Positions 21,514-31,803 are shown, counted from the first letter of the stretch. The stretch is DNA of 64,000 bases from Anabaena azotica FACHB-119 (GCF_014697625.1 NZ_JACJSG010000042.1:1-64000); one strand, 5' to 3'. Notes: a model not told the origin generated them from the letters alone. Numbers and translations are program-made.

Positions 21514-22713
21514 TCAATTGCCTCCAAGAATAACTAAATTATTCTCTTTAACTGGAATCCAAGGGACAGGCCCAATAAAGTACGGAGTACAAGACCTTCC
21601 ACCCCAGAAAAATCTAATACAAACTCTAAAAAATATACCAAAATTAGCCGTACCTGTAGCCTCATTTACCCCTGTCAGCACAACTTTAAAAGCTGGGCCA
21701 TAAACAAGCCTTCCCGTGGGTTCTTTCCCTCCGTTTACAGCCTGCAATATTCCAAACCCACCATCTACTTGCTGTGAAGAACCAGAAGCCCACCTTTTAC
21801 CGTAAAGTCCCTGAGAACCAGCTACATCTCCTAATTCTAAATAAGAACATTCTTTACCTACTTCACAAGGAACTATTACTGTTTCATTTGAACGATTTAT
21901 TTTTCCAGAAACAAAATAATTATCCCTAGCTCTAGAATCTCCACGCTCCGATTCACCTAAAACTACAGATGCTATCCCCACAACATTTAAGCCTGAATCA
22001 ATTGGTATTGGCATTTTATCAAAGGGAACTTTGTTTAATCCAGGTATTTCTTTAATCAAAGTCTGCTGCCAATTTTGAAACCTGCCGATTTGCGTTTCTC
22101 CCAATCTAGGAATTGAATTTATTGAATATTTTGATAAGTCTAAATCTCCCAAAGACAGATTACTAGCTTCATTATAAGAAGATAGCACTTGTCCTAATGT
22201 GCCACCCGCATTTATTCCGTTTCTTTGTAATAAATCTTGTACTGGTTTTATTCTACTAATATTAACATTTCTTAAGTTAGGGACAGCCCTACTTAAAGAA
22301 CCTAAATCTTGCCACTTCATTAACCCAAATTTGTCTAATGTTAATTCCTTAGTAGAAATGTTAGTTATTGCAGATATCCTATTCAAAGTAAATTTGCTTT
22401 GCTCAAATGCTTCGTCTACGTCTCCTAGCATGATAATAGAATCTATAGTTTGCCCAGCATTCCAAGAGCGTGAGGGGTTGTATCCTAATTGTCTTACAAT
22501 ATCTGAGGATACATTAATAAATCCACCTTCTTGGACAGCATCTAAATTAGACCAAGATATTCTCGACCAATCAGGTGATTTTAATTGAAATTTTCCAGAA
22601 TTGTATGTAACTGTTGGAACTTCTGCTAATGATAATCCTGGGCATAAGGATATAGCAGCAGTCAAAAAAGCTGATAAAATTATTTTTTTCAGAAGCATCA
22701 GTTTTGCCCCCAT
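21514..22713 (-). CDS. exported transfer-operon protein, 399 aa
   Basis: An N-terminal signal peptide (LLKKIILSAFLTAAISLCPGLSLA) precedes a periplasmic or surface protein. Residues about 95-230 are helical with FG-like turns; the last 120 residues are beta-rich with paired cysteines (VPCEVGKECSY, CIRFFWGGRSCTPYF). It lies between the VirB9-like and VirD4 genes and overlaps the former by 16 bp. No family recognised; a cyanobacterium-specific component of the outer part of the channel or pilus is inferred. Confidence 0.6.
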   Translation of the reverse strand: MGAKLMLLKKIILSAFLTAAISLCPGLSLAEVPTVTYNSGKFQLKSPDWSRISWSNLDAVQEGGFINVSSDIVRQLGYNPSRSWNAGQTIDSIIMLGDVDEAFEQSKFTLNRISAITNISTKELTLDKFGLMKWQDLGSLSRAVPNLRNVNISRIKPVQDLLQRNGINAGGTLGQVLSSYNEASNLSLGDLDLSKYSINSIPRLGETQIGRFQNWQQTLIKEIPGLNKVPFDKMPIPIDSGLNVVGIASVVLGESERGDSRARDNYFVSGKINRSNETVIVPCEVGKECSYLELGDVAGSQGLYGKRWASGSSQQVDGGFGILQAVNGGKEPTGRLVYGPAFKVVLTGVNEATGTANFGIFFRVCIRFFWGGRSCTPYFIGPVPWIPVKENNLVILGGN

Positions 22714-23630
22714 TCAACTAATTTATTAAAAAGCTCTTGGCTAATTCCTGATAGCCTTACAGCATCAGTCCTATTTTTTCCCCTTCTAAGCAAGCGGATA
22801 GCATCTTGTGCTTTATTCCATTCTTTCGATTGCGGCTTTATTATCCCCCTGTTGAGTGCCACACCTAGCCCATAAGCAACCGCATTAGCATCATTTCTTT
22901 TTAATACAGTTCCTACTTGTAAACTGCTGGATTGTATAGTATTTTTCTTAGTTTCAACCTGCAAATTATTTTCTTTGGGTAATTCATTGTTACTTGAATT
23001 ACTCTGAGAATTTGTTGAATTATTCAGTTTTTCTGGTTCCGAAGTAGGTTGAGGATTTTCATTATTACTAGGTTTTTCCTGTGTCCTAACCTGTGCCAAT
23101 TTAGGAACATTTCTAATAGGACTATCAACTAAAATTGTTCTAGGTTTAGAATCAGAAGGATGAATGATTAATGATGTATACTGCGGATTTCCTGTAGCCG
23201 GAGTTAGTTTGAATTGATAATGTTTTTGTCCTTGTCCCTCTCCACTAGACGTTAGTATAGTAATGACAGTGCTACCATCCTTGCTGTTAGTCAGCGAAGG
23301 GAAACTTATTGGCTTTATTTGCCTGATAAAAAGTACAGTAGCTCCCCCAACTCCACAGGTTTCTTGATTGTTAGAACCTTGCTGGCATAAACTGCCATTG
23401 GAGCTTAGAGCGAATCTAGAAGGGTCGCCAAGCCAAACTTGCTTAATAGTTTCCCCTACCGGAATAAAACTTATAGTTAGTCCGTAACCTTGCCAAACTT
23501 TTAAGTCTATTCCTCTACCTGTTGTTGCTTGTGCATCTTGAGAAGATACATTTCTGGCTGCTGGCAATGCAAGTGTATCATTTGCATCGAGTATAATTAC
23601 CGCACTTAGTAAAGCTCCTAAAATCTTCAT
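22698..23630 (-). CDS. VirB9/TraK-like outer channel protein, 310 aa
   Basis: Short N-terminal export signal (LGALLSAVIILDANDTLA), then a beta-rich domain: LKVWQGYGLTISFIPVGE, VWLGDPSRFAL, ATVLFIRQIKPISFPSL and GSTVITILTSSG, the strand pattern of the VirB9/TraK N-terminal domain. A Pro/Asn-rich linker and a C-terminal helical domain (NKAQDAIRLLRRGKNRTDAVRLSG) follow. It overlaps the VirB10-like gene (ATGA), the VirB9-VirB10 pairing expected in the core complex. Assignment is by fold pattern and context. Confidence 0.6.
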   Translation of the reverse strand: MKILGALLSAVIILDANDTLALPAARNVSSQDAQATTGRGIDLKVWQGYGLTISFIPVGETIKQVWLGDPSRFALSSNGSLCQQGSNNQETCGVGGATVLFIRQIKPISFPSLTNSKDGSTVITILTSSGEGQGQKHYQFKLTPATGNPQYTSLIIHPSDSKPRTILVDSPIRNVPKLAQVRTQEKPSNNENPQPTSEPEKLNNSTNSQSNSSNNELPKENNLQVETKKNTIQSSSLQVGTVLKRNDANAVAYGLGVALNRGIIKPQSKEWNKAQDAIRLLRRGKNRTDAVRLSGISQELFNKLVEWGQN

Positions 23631-25141
23631 ATCATAGTAGTCTTATTTACAAAAATTTGTACTTCTGTGTTTGCATCAAGAACAAATACTTGCTGTTGCT
23701 GCTGTACGTTTTGAATTTGTCTTTCATTTGAATTTTTCATTCTGCTCAAAATTTCATTTATACTTCCTTCAGTGAACCCAGCCAAGACGTTTCTGTTTTC
23801 GTTGCTGGTACTTGTTACTGTTGTTCCGTTGCTAACTGTGATTTGAGAATTACTACGATTTTGAATTTCAGATGCCCTTGATAATCCAGATAGTAGTGAT
23901 GCCATTAAAGAATTTCCTAATCCACTACCACCTCTGCGTGATTGGGCTTTTAATAAAGTACCGTTTCTACCCAACACCAAAATCGAATTTGGTGTTATCG
24001 GTTTTTCCTGAGTCTTACCCTCAAGATTAATAACCAAAGCTGCCACTGCCGTCATCTGCACAACTTCTGAATTATTTGGGCTAAAATTGGCAACAATGTA
24101 AGAACCCTTCGGCAAAACTTCTTGCCCGTCAAATCCTTTCAGGGGTTGTGACAACCTAATTAAAGATGTCTGCGGTTGTCCTTGTCCTTGAACACTCCCT
24201 ACCCATGCTATTGGGGTTTCTAGTACACCAGATGCACGAGTGCCTACAAGAACCCTTTTACCTTCATAGTTTGGTGTTGTCGTTTGATTAACATTCTTAA
24301 AATTTCCTGTCCCACCTTCCACTTGAGCATTTTTTAAATTGGATTGCTCATAATCACTTACAGCGCCATCTCCAGCAGAGTAATTCCCCACATTTCCGGC
24401 CGCTAGCCATTCCTGCATAGGGTCTTTTTGATTTGCCCTATTGAAAGGTAAAGATTGAGGAGAAAAAGTTGTACGTTCTGCTCTAGGAACAAATGTCTGT
24501 CTTTGAATTTGAGGCTGACGTTGAATTTGAGGCTGACGCTGAGGTATAGGTTGAGGATTATAGTTGTTTGTTGTAGTCCTTGGTGATGTCGGCTGATAAG
24601 TACGTGATGGTGGTTCTCTCCTCACCGTAATAGGGCGGCTTGTAGTAGGAGTAGCTGTAGGTATAGCCTGTGTTTGGGCCGGAGAAGGTGAAACTGATGG
24701 TGTAGGGCTGCTGCTACTCTTCCTGTTTGCGATCGCTGCCAATTCCCCCTTCTGAGATGTAATTGCGATCGCTGTTTTAAGTTCCCCTTTATCATCTTCT
24801 TCCTTTAAATTAGTTTCCTCCTTACTTTTATCAGCAACAGGTTGTTGAGTCGGATTAGATATAGATGATGAAAGACCACCAATCATTGACCCAAATACTA
24901 TAACTAATATCAATACCCCACCTGATACTGTCATTCCTTTTAACAAGGGATGCCCTGCCACCGGACGAGTTGTTACAACTTCTTCTACTTGTATTTCCTC
25001 TTGGGGTGAAGGTGAAATATTAATATCAGTATTTGAATCCACTTTTAATTCATTTATTTCCAGCCCATTCATTTGAGCAAATTCACTACTTCGCCCTTCA
25101 TTTTTTTGCTCTTTATCTTTATTAACTAAAGTATTTGACAT
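23627..25141 (-). CDS. VirB10/TraB-like core protein, 504 aa
   Basis: Cytoplasmic N-terminus, one membrane segment (GMTVSGGVLILVIVFGSMIGGL, about 69-90), a long Pro/Gln/Thr-rich periplasmic linker (QPQIQRQPQIQRQ), then the VirB10 C-terminal domain: LVGTRASGVLETPIAWV, LPKGSYIVANFS and the ending FVLDANTEVQIFVNK. This protein spans both membranes in T4SSs. It is preceded in the operon by the VirB8-like gene. Confidence 0.82.
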   Translation of the reverse strand: MSNTLVNKDKEQKNEGRSSEFAQMNGLEINELKVDSNTDINISPSPQEEIQVEEVVTTRPVAGHPLLKGMTVSGGVLILVIVFGSMIGGLSSSISNPTQQPVADKSKEETNLKEEDDKGELKTAIAITSQKGELAAIANRKSSSSPTPSVSPSPAQTQAIPTATPTTSRPITVRREPPSRTYQPTSPRTTTNNYNPQPIPQRQPQIQRQPQIQRQTFVPRAERTTFSPQSLPFNRANQKDPMQEWLAAGNVGNYSAGDGAVSDYEQSNLKNAQVEGGTGNFKNVNQTTTPNYEGKRVLVGTRASGVLETPIAWVGSVQGQGQPQTSLIRLSQPLKGFDGQEVLPKGSYIVANFSPNNSEVVQMTAVAALVINLEGKTQEKPITPNSILVLGRNGTLLKAQSRRGGSGLGNSLMASLLSGLSRASEIQNRSNSQITVSNGTTVTSTSNENRNVLAGFTEGSINEILSRMKNSNERQIQNVQQQQQVFVLDANTEVQIFVNKTTMI

Positions 25142-25143
25142 AA

Positions 25144-25863
25144 TTACCTTCCTAAATCCAAATCTTGAATTTTATAAATCTCCATTCCTGCTTTTCTAGC
25201 ATTATATGCAGCTATAAGCTGCCTAGAAGGATTATTTGGTAGAGGAGGAGTATCTACCGCCCTAATATAAATATCTTTATTAAATGAGATACCTTTACCA
25301 GACTCGTCTTTCTTTTGAAAAAAAACTATTGTAGATACGAGTTTAATTCTCCAATTACCTTCAGAAATCTTTTCTGGTTCAGAGATGTGTCTAACTAACA
25401 AAGCCGACTGGGTATCTCCCCTGAAAACATCAGTAGGAGTTAAGCTAGCTATTTCTCTTAAAAAGCTGGCTCGGAAATCTTCTGATAACGCAAATCCAGC
25501 TTCCCAGGCATTAGTAGTTAACTTTTTATCGCCAGTACCAACGGGGACACCATTATCTAGTTTTATCTTTCTTGGATCGGTTTCTTCTGATACCTTGGGA
25601 ACGGCATTCCAACTCATTAAATTCATCATTGTTCTACCCACAAAATTCATAATTGCGGCATTAGAACGCTCTTTTTCTCCAATTGGAATTGCTCTGATAG
25701 AAGTACCATCTTGTAATTCAACTAGAGTTGGTTTTGTACTAGAAATTTTACCTAATCTACCTGAATTAGCTAGGCTTATAAAAAATATTAGTATCAGTAT
25801 TATTGTCTGCCCTATTGATAGAAGTGGGGTAAGGTTTATTTCTTTCTTGTCTAGTACCCTCAT
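25144..25863 (-). CDS. VirB8/TraE-like channel protein, 239 aa
   Basis: A single N-terminal membrane segment (IGQTIILILIFFISLANSG) followed by a periplasmic NTF2-like domain (FLREIASLTPTDVFRGD, GNWRIKLVSTIVFFQKKD). Size and layout fit VirB8/TraE. It overlaps the VirB6-like gene by ATGA and sits just before VirB10, the standard order. Confidence 0.7.
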   Translation of the reverse strand: MRVLDKKEINLTPLLSIGQTIILILIFFISLANSGRLGKISSTKPTLVELQDGTSIRAIPIGEKERSNAAIMNFVGRTMMNLMSWNAVPKVSEETDPRKIKLDNGVPVGTGDKKLTTNAWEAGFALSEDFRASFLREIASLTPTDVFRGDTQSALLVRHISEPEKISEGNWRIKLVSTIVFFQKKDESGKGISFNKDIYIRAVDTPPLPNNPSRQLIAAYNARKAGMEIYKIQDLDLGR

Positions 25864-26900
25864 CCAAATATCCTCCCAGCAACTAATCTAGCACTACTAG
25901 AAAAAACAGAGAACACCGACATTCCCCCTCCAGCCCCCATAGCTACTGCTAAAATTGGCGATAAGATTGCCTGCACCAATTGCAAAAATAACGGATTGCT
26001 ATTGCTAGAATTTACGATTGAGCTTGCAGCTATGCCACACAAAATTGAGTAGCATATCAGCACTAAAGTGAGCGCTACCCACCCAGCTATCCATGCGTAA
26101 ATCGGCTTAGATCCAAATGGAAAAAGCGAAAGAGCTAAAAATATAGGTGCAGTATAAGCATTTAATAAAAAAGCCACTTGCACCACATACTGAAAAGCTG
26201 CTTGCAAACCACTAAAGATAATCCATGAAAGAGCTTGGACGGCTGAATTAATAGCTTGTCCAGCTATTTCTACAGGATTCCAGCTATTTGAATAAGAGGA
26301 TAGCCCATTCTTTTGTTTGTATTCTTGAGCAGCTTGCTTGGCCTGATTAATTTTTTCTTCTCTACATCTCTCTCTAGGATTGATTTGATCTCCCTGGTCG
26401 TTTACTCCGCTTTCCGGTTCGGACTCGCATTGTTGTAGCTGATTTTGCACGGCTATTGAGAATGCTTGATCCATATTTGTAGTTCTAATGGCATCCCTCA
26501 AAGTAACGCCATTCCGCGTTATGCTCAATACCCTGTCATTAAGATTAACTGCTATATTTCTAAATGCTAGTGAAGTATTTGCAAGTAATTCTCCATTATT
26601 AATTGTTAGCATCAGGCACACTATTAATGGGTAAACTATTTCATTAATTATTTCATGATTCAATCCCTCTTCAGATAATTTTGATGCCCATCCTACAGAC
26701 CAAAAAGCTACTAAAACTACTGCAACTAATGCTGAAACAGATACTACTGCTTTATAAGCTTCACTTTGTCCAGTAGCTAAATCTTGCCAATCTTGATTAA
26801 ACGAGGAAACTACCAACCTTGAACCGTTAATAGCTCCCTCTACAATATCTTCTGCATTAGTATCGCCTGTGACTGTCAATAAGGAATAAAAATTAATCAT
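25860..26900 (-). CDS. VirB6/TrbL-like polytopic protein, 346 aa
   Basis: At least six hydrophobic segments, including AVVSVSALVAVVLVAFWSVG, FLLNAYTAPIFLALSLFPFG and GWVALTLVLICYSILCG, with a large cysteine-containing loop between segments two and three. This is the topology of VirB6/TrbL, the inner-membrane channel subunit. The ATG at 26900 overlaps the upstream stop (ATGA). Confidence 0.68.
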   Translation of the reverse strand: MINFYSLLTVTGDTNAEDIVEGAINGSRLVVSSFNQDWQDLATGQSEAYKAVVSVSALVAVVLVAFWSVGWASKLSEEGLNHEIINEIVYPLIVCLMLTINNGELLANTSLAFRNIAVNLNDRVLSITRNGVTLRDAIRTTNMDQAFSIAVQNQLQQCESEPESGVNDQGDQINPRERCREEKINQAKQAAQEYKQKNGLSSYSNSWNPVEIAGQAINSAVQALSWIIFSGLQAAFQYVVQVAFLLNAYTAPIFLALSLFPFGSKPIYAWIAGWVALTLVLICYSILCGIAASSIVNSSNSNPLFLQLVQAILSPILAVAMGAGGGMSVFSVFSSSARLVAGRIFG

Positions 26901-27646
26901 GGCCTTTTTTCCCAAAAAGCATCAGCAAAAGCAGCAGTATTGAGGATTTGAACCGCACTACTATTACTTTGTGCTTGTTCTCTTCTGGACTGCTCATCTA
27001 GTCGAGAGGACATATCACTTAAGTTAATTCCTGCTGCTGCCATAAGTCTGGTTTGTTTTTGCTCTTCACTTTGCAATAACTTTTGTAATGATACAGACTG
27101 AACATTTTGAACTGCCATTTTTTTCAAAATGTCCTGTGTTATAACATCATTTTGTGCTTCATCTGACAAATCAGATGAGGTTTGGACAGCATCATTTCCA
27201 ACTTCAATTTCTCTTGCTTGTGTCTTTTGTCCGTCACCACCTAAAACCGACTGAGATAGGCTATATGTATAAGATTGATTCCAACTCCTCTGTGCATCTC
27301 TCCCTTGTGCTTGGGAGCTAGTTTGCACTAAATCTACTTCCCTCCCTTCAACTATTCCCCTGATTTTTTTGCCTGATTCTAAAGGATCAGGTATCCCTAA
27401 ATCTCCAACGGTTGAGTCAATTGCGGCTTTAATATCTGAATTTAGTCCTTCCCACTGTTTGCTAAATTCTTCTTTATATTCGTTCATGTATCCCTGGAGG
27501 CTAGTTACAATTTGCTGAACTTGCTCCAAAAAAGAAAGTTGTGCATTAGCTCGTAAATTAAAAAATATGCTGAATCCTACAGCAAAACTAAAAACTGCTA
27601 AACGGAGATAAATAGGGGGTAATATCCAACTTCTGGTTGATTTCAT
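26897..27646 (-). CDS. VirB5/TrbJ-like periplasmic helical protein, 249 aa
   Basis: A signal peptide ending RANAQ precedes long helices rich in Gln, Ser and Asp. There is no catalytic motif. VirB5/TrbJ proteins, minor pilus-tip components, are secreted helical proteins encoded just before VirB6, as here. It overlaps the preceding gene by 59 bp, unusually long, though no later start would keep the signal peptide. Confidence 0.55.
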   Translation of the reverse strand: MKSTRSWILPPIYLRLAVFSFAVGFSIFFNLRANAQLSFLEQVQQIVTSLQGYMNEYKEEFSKQWEGLNSDIKAAIDSTVGDLGIPDPLESGKKIRGIVEGREVDLVQTSSQAQGRDAQRSWNQSYTYSLSQSVLGGDGQKTQAREIEVGNDAVQTSSDLSDEAQNDVITQDILKKMAVQNVQSVSLQKLLQSEEQKQTRLMAAAGINLSDMSSRLDEQSRREQAQSNSSAVQILNTAAFADAFWEKRP

Positions 27647-28142
27647 ACAAGTAAGTAGTAGGTACTAAAAAAGGAATTGGAGAACAAACTGAAATTACTT
27701 CTATCTTGTCTCCTAAAAATTTATTTCCAGATACCAACAATGGCTGAGGAGGGTATTTCTCAGGCATTCTTGATAAAGTTTCAAAAAGCTTACCTTCATA
27801 CCTGGGATTATCAGGTATTAAATTTATTGGTCTATCATATATTAATACATATTCTTTCCCCACTTTAAAATTATCTTCTCTAGGTTTATTAAGTTTAATA
27901 TCAACGGTATCTAGTGACTTTGCAGCATAATAGGCTGCTTTTAAAAATCTATCTCCTTGAACATATTTATTAGCACTGTCTAACCTTTGTTGACACTGCT
28001 TTTCTCTTTCAGCAATTTCTTTCTCATTTCGTTCTTTATTCCACTTCCAAACTTCAAATGAGAATCCACTTACTAAAACTCCTAAAATAGCTAGTAAAAC
28101 TTTGTAATGTGCAAACCCAGTTGCAATTTCTAGTTTTTTCAT
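27588..28142 (-). CDS. membrane-anchored T4SS operon protein, 184 aa
   Basis: N-terminal membrane segment (YKVLLAILGVLVSGFSF) then a soluble, probably periplasmic domain with two cysteines and KYVQGDRFLKAAYYAAKSLD. No family recognised. It lies between VirB4 and the VirB5-like gene. Confidence 0.55.
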   Translation of the reverse strand: MKKLEIATGFAHYKVLLAILGVLVSGFSFEVWKWNKERNEKEIAEREKQCQQRLDSANKYVQGDRFLKAAYYAAKSLDTVDIKLNKPREDNFKVGKEYVLIYDRPINLIPDNPRYEGKLFETLSRMPEKYPPQPLLVSGNKFLGDKIEVISVCSPIPFLVPTTYLYEINQKLDITPYLSPFSSF

Positions 28143-28145
28143 AGT

Positions 28146-31100
28146 TTATAAAGGTTTATTTTGTTGAATGCACTCTAAATAATATTTTGCAAACTCAGAT
28201 ACCCATTTAAACTTATCTGAGTATTTGTTTTTAAATCTGTCACGGGCTGCTTGTTCATCTCTATTGTTAGCAACAAGTGCCAGCATTACATATGATGGGT
28301 AATATCTACACCTAACATATTTGTATTCATAGTCTAGCAACCATAAAGTGTACAATTCCTGTAGGTTCGGCGCAAAGCCTTCGTTTTGCTCAATAATTTC
28401 TTTAGGAATGTCTATATGCTGTACATAATTTTTTGCTGCTCCTCTAACTATTTTTCCAATTAATCGGCAGGGCATATTATCTAATATTTTAGTTCCTGCC
28501 TTTGATTTAGCTATTGAACTGATATCCTGTGCAGCCAGCATGACACGGCATCCACTTTTTCTAGCAGTTGCACATTTTCTACCTACTAAATCCGACAGTG
28601 ACGCAAATTCTAATAGAACACTTGCCTCATCCATAAAAAAGACACTATTTGCAGATGATAAGGATTGGCGAGATGCGGCTATATAAGCTGACATACCAAA
28701 TATTTCTGCATCACTACTAGACCTTAAATTTGTCAGCGCAAAAGTTATTAATTTACCATCTGCATCAAAAGTTGATGGCTTACAGATTGCATCTCCGATT
28801 GTACTATTCTGCCAATATTGAAAACGCAATTTTATGTAGTTTAATGCTTTTTCAACATTCTCATCTTCATATCCTAATTTTATATATTCTTCACTAAAGA
28901 ATTTATCCATGTCCACTAGTGTTGGTGTATTAGCCCAAGCACTAGACCCTAAGCCTCCTGCTCTGGCTTCTGCAAATCGCCTTTTAATATCAGGGTCGTC
29001 ATAAAATGCTTTCGTTCCCAATGGAATTAAAGACTGAATTGTACTTGATAGAAAGCCATCTAGTTGCTGAGAACCTAATACTAACTGAAGGATAATTGAA
29101 TTTACATCGTCTCTATGATCCTTGATTCTTTCTTCCCATTCTTCTTCGGGAATTTTTGATAAATCTAATGGTTGAACGAGATTATTAGATTCTCTAGAAA
29201 TGTCAAAATAAAATCCATTATGATATGGCGTGTAGTCGCCAAATGTTCCTGTACCATCATCATTTGGAAGGTCAATCATCAAGACGCTCATTCCCTGAGC
29301 CTGACATTCTGCAAGGATGGAAGATACTAGGACTGATTTCCCTGAACCTGTAGTTCCTAAAACTAAAATATTTTTAGTTTTTGACAAATCAATATTAATT
29401 GGTGATTGGCCTTCATCTGCAAGAAGCTCAAAGCCAGTATTATTAATTCTAGTATTCTGTACTAAGTTGGTTAGTCCTAAAACTTCACTGGCAAAGAAAG
29501 TTATGGTTCGCTTGTATGGACGTAGCAAAATTGGTTCCAGCCGAATCAATAAAGTTTGCAGCCAGATCAACCAAGCGTATTCAGCTTCACGGGTAAGTTC
29601 CGTAGGTTGAGCAATGTAGCCAGAAATTAATCGGCAGGCATCATCTAATTCCTCTGGTGTATCTCTATAAACTAAAACTACTAAACTTAAGTTCAAAGGC
29701 GCATCTCCTGTATAGAGTTGCCTTTGCGCTTCTACTGAACGCTCCACATTGATCTGGGCAGAAACATCTATTGATTTTTTCTGCTGTACGTTTAAATCTA
29801 ATGCTCTTGAGCGTTTAGTAATCATTTGTTGTGCTGCACGGGTTATGCCCCTGTCAGCAGGAGTAAATTCTGTAATAACTTCCACATCGTAGATGTTATT
29901 CCTTGAGAAGATATCCCATAGAAATCTAATCTGATGTTTAGTAGACGCAAAAATTTCTGGCTTGCGCGTCAGTACCATCACTGCTACAAATTTTTTCTTA
30001 TCTCCCTTTGTCAGACACACCCAACGTTTATCAGCAAAAGGAACCCCATTATTAAGAACTATTGAGCTTAAATGAGCTTGATTAACAACCTCAACTGGTT
30101 TATCAAATACTGCTTTCTCATCTATTTCTTCTGTAAGTCCTTCTTGAGTGTCAAAAACTAAAGTATGTGGCGGAATGACAGCCATACCACCCACATTTTT
30201 ACAAAGCTCTTGCCACAATTCTTTATCTGTTTTAACTTGCGGATTTAGCCCCATTCCTATTAATATTTGCCTATATCTCAATGAGGCTTCTAGAGCTTTA
30301 GTTAGAATTTGAGTAAATTTCTTTTTGGTTAGTTGGCTGCTCCCTGAATCGGTAAATCTCCTTTGAACAAAAGCTGCTAACTTAGCCAAAAATTTATCTA
30401 CTGGATCTGAAGTTTCTAATAATTCTGAATTTATCGTAAATGATATGTAAACATTTAATTGTATATCTTTTCTTACTTTTTCTTTAGTTAATTTTTTAGT
30501 TCGGGCAAGCCTGCCCCAATCTAAAAATTCACATTCTGGTGAATATGGATTCTTAATCCGGTTCATTAAATATTCTTCAGCATCACTATCATCACAAAAT
30601 GAACTCCACCTAAAGGTTATTTTTTCCCCTTGAGGAATTTCCTTACAGCCATTTTCAAATTTTTCTGCTGCTGCTTTGATTTCCCCTTCAGACGCGAAGA
30701 CAGGGTGTATCCCATTACAGGAAAACCCAAATATAACTTGTAAAGTATTACTACTTTCTCCTAAATTCTTTTTGCTTAATAAATAACCTCCTATTACATA
30801 AGAATCTTTTTTAAGTCTAACTATTGTTGTTAAATCTAAAAAATCTTCAAACGGGTTCAGTATTTTTGGTTTAGAAGAACGAGTTAATTTGACCCTTTTA
30901 TTTCCTATTTTTTCTTTCTTTTCAGGAGTTTTATAAGTTAGGTATCCTCTTGTCCATTTTGGAACTATTGGATACAGTTTAGACCAGTAAATATGAGGCT
31001 TATCTCCTGATAATAGAGCCACGGACATACTAGCCCAAAATGTAAATCCCAAACTCCAAAAAACGTTTATACCAAGAATAAGATAAAGAATGCCAAAAAT

Positions 31101-31238
31101 CACAGAAAAGACCCCGGCAAAAATTACAAATTGTCTCCCTGTGAATGGGCCAAACTTTGGACTTTCACCTAAGCTTTGATTGATTTTTTTTGCTTCACCA
31201 CTCATACTCAGCTTATCCTTGCATATATTAACTTCCAT
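28146..31238 (-). CDS. VirB3-VirB4 fusion, T4SS ATPase, 1030 aa
   Basis: The first 90 residues carry two hydrophobic hairpin segments (FVIFAGVFSVIFGILYLILG and VFWSLGFTFWASMSVALL), the shape of VirB3. The rest is VirB4/TraC: CagE-type N-domain, Walker A NILVLGTTGSGKSVLVSSIL (about 627-640), Walker B SVFFMDEASVLLEF and AAQDISSIAKSKAG. VirB4 powers pilus and channel assembly. A start at 31205 (MSGEAKK) has AAGGA 10 nt upstream and may be the real one. Confidence 0.88.
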   Translation of the reverse strand: MEVNICKDKLSMSGEAKKINQSLGESPKFGPFTGRQFVIFAGVFSVIFGILYLILGINVFWSLGFTFWASMSVALLSGDKPHIYWSKLYPIVPKWTRGYLTYKTPEKKEKIGNKRVKLTRSSKPKILNPFEDFLDLTTIVRLKKDSYVIGGYLLSKKNLGESSNTLQVIFGFSCNGIHPVFASEGEIKAAAEKFENGCKEIPQGEKITFRWSSFCDDSDAEEYLMNRIKNPYSPECEFLDWGRLARTKKLTKEKVRKDIQLNVYISFTINSELLETSDPVDKFLAKLAAFVQRRFTDSGSSQLTKKKFTQILTKALEASLRYRQILIGMGLNPQVKTDKELWQELCKNVGGMAVIPPHTLVFDTQEGLTEEIDEKAVFDKPVEVVNQAHLSSIVLNNGVPFADKRWVCLTKGDKKKFVAVMVLTRKPEIFASTKHQIRFLWDIFSRNNIYDVEVITEFTPADRGITRAAQQMITKRSRALDLNVQQKKSIDVSAQINVERSVEAQRQLYTGDAPLNLSLVVLVYRDTPEELDDACRLISGYIAQPTELTREAEYAWLIWLQTLLIRLEPILLRPYKRTITFFASEVLGLTNLVQNTRINNTGFELLADEGQSPINIDLSKTKNILVLGTTGSGKSVLVSSILAECQAQGMSVLMIDLPNDDGTGTFGDYTPYHNGFYFDISRESNNLVQPLDLSKIPEEEWEERIKDHRDDVNSIILQLVLGSQQLDGFLSSTIQSLIPLGTKAFYDDPDIKRRFAEARAGGLGSSAWANTPTLVDMDKFFSEEYIKLGYEDENVEKALNYIKLRFQYWQNSTIGDAICKPSTFDADGKLITFALTNLRSSSDAEIFGMSAYIAASRQSLSSANSVFFMDEASVLLEFASLSDLVGRKCATARKSGCRVMLAAQDISSIAKSKAGTKILDNMPCRLIGKIVRGAAKNYVQHIDIPKEIIEQNEGFAPNLQELYTLWLLDYEYKYVRCRYYPSYVMLALVANNRDEQAARDRFKNKYSDKFKWVSEFAKYYLECIQQNKPL

Positions 31239-31284
31239 ATCCTCATATAGAGAATATGGAAAGTGTGCGATTTAATTTCTTAAC

Positions 31285-31686
31285 TTAAGTGCATAGATCC
31301 GAACCGAAAAGAAGAGACTGGAACAGCACAATTATTATTACGGAAATGAAAGTAAATATCGGCTGCTGTATGACATTTGACACCTCTTCACCTCTTCCGT
31401 ATGCCGCCACACCTTGATAAACACTAAAGCAAAAATATCCGAATAAAATTACAGTTAGTCCTGTAAACAAAAAGACTGGCAAATTATTCAAAACTGTTGT
31501 ACTGATCTCACCCCCTGATGATGCTTTGGTTATCATGCAGGTCATGGCGTTTCTTGCAGTTGTGAATATATTTGCTTTTGCCGGAGTAGGGCGTAAAACT
31601 ATTAACAAACTGCAAACAACAGAAACTATCTGCCACCGATATTTATACAGTAATCGGTAGAACGAAAAAGATGTTTTTATTAGCAT
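31285..31686 (-). CDS. VirB2-like pilin precursor, 133 aa
   Basis: A long signal peptide ends PTPAKA before NIFTTARNAMTC. Two membrane segments follow (LPVFLFTGLTVILFGYFCF and PIFTFISVIIIVLFQSLLF) with a short Gly-containing loop between. This is the VirB2/TrbC pilin plan, and it is the first gene of the operon just before VirB3/B4. Three cysteines are retained. Confidence 0.7.
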   Translation of the reverse strand: MLIKTSFSFYRLLYKYRWQIVSVVCSLLIVLRPTPAKANIFTTARNAMTCMITKASSGGEISTTVLNNLPVFLFTGLTVILFGYFCFSVYQGVAAYGRGEEVSNVIQQPIFTFISVIIIVLFQSLLFGSDLCT

Positions 31687-31803
31687 AATTTGACCAAGTA
31701 GATTGGTTTTACTCGAAATTACTTTTGTCTTGAAACTTTAAGCGTTCTTTACGTTTTTAACAAGAACTTAAGTATAAATAACATAAATTAATCGAAATAG
31801 CAA

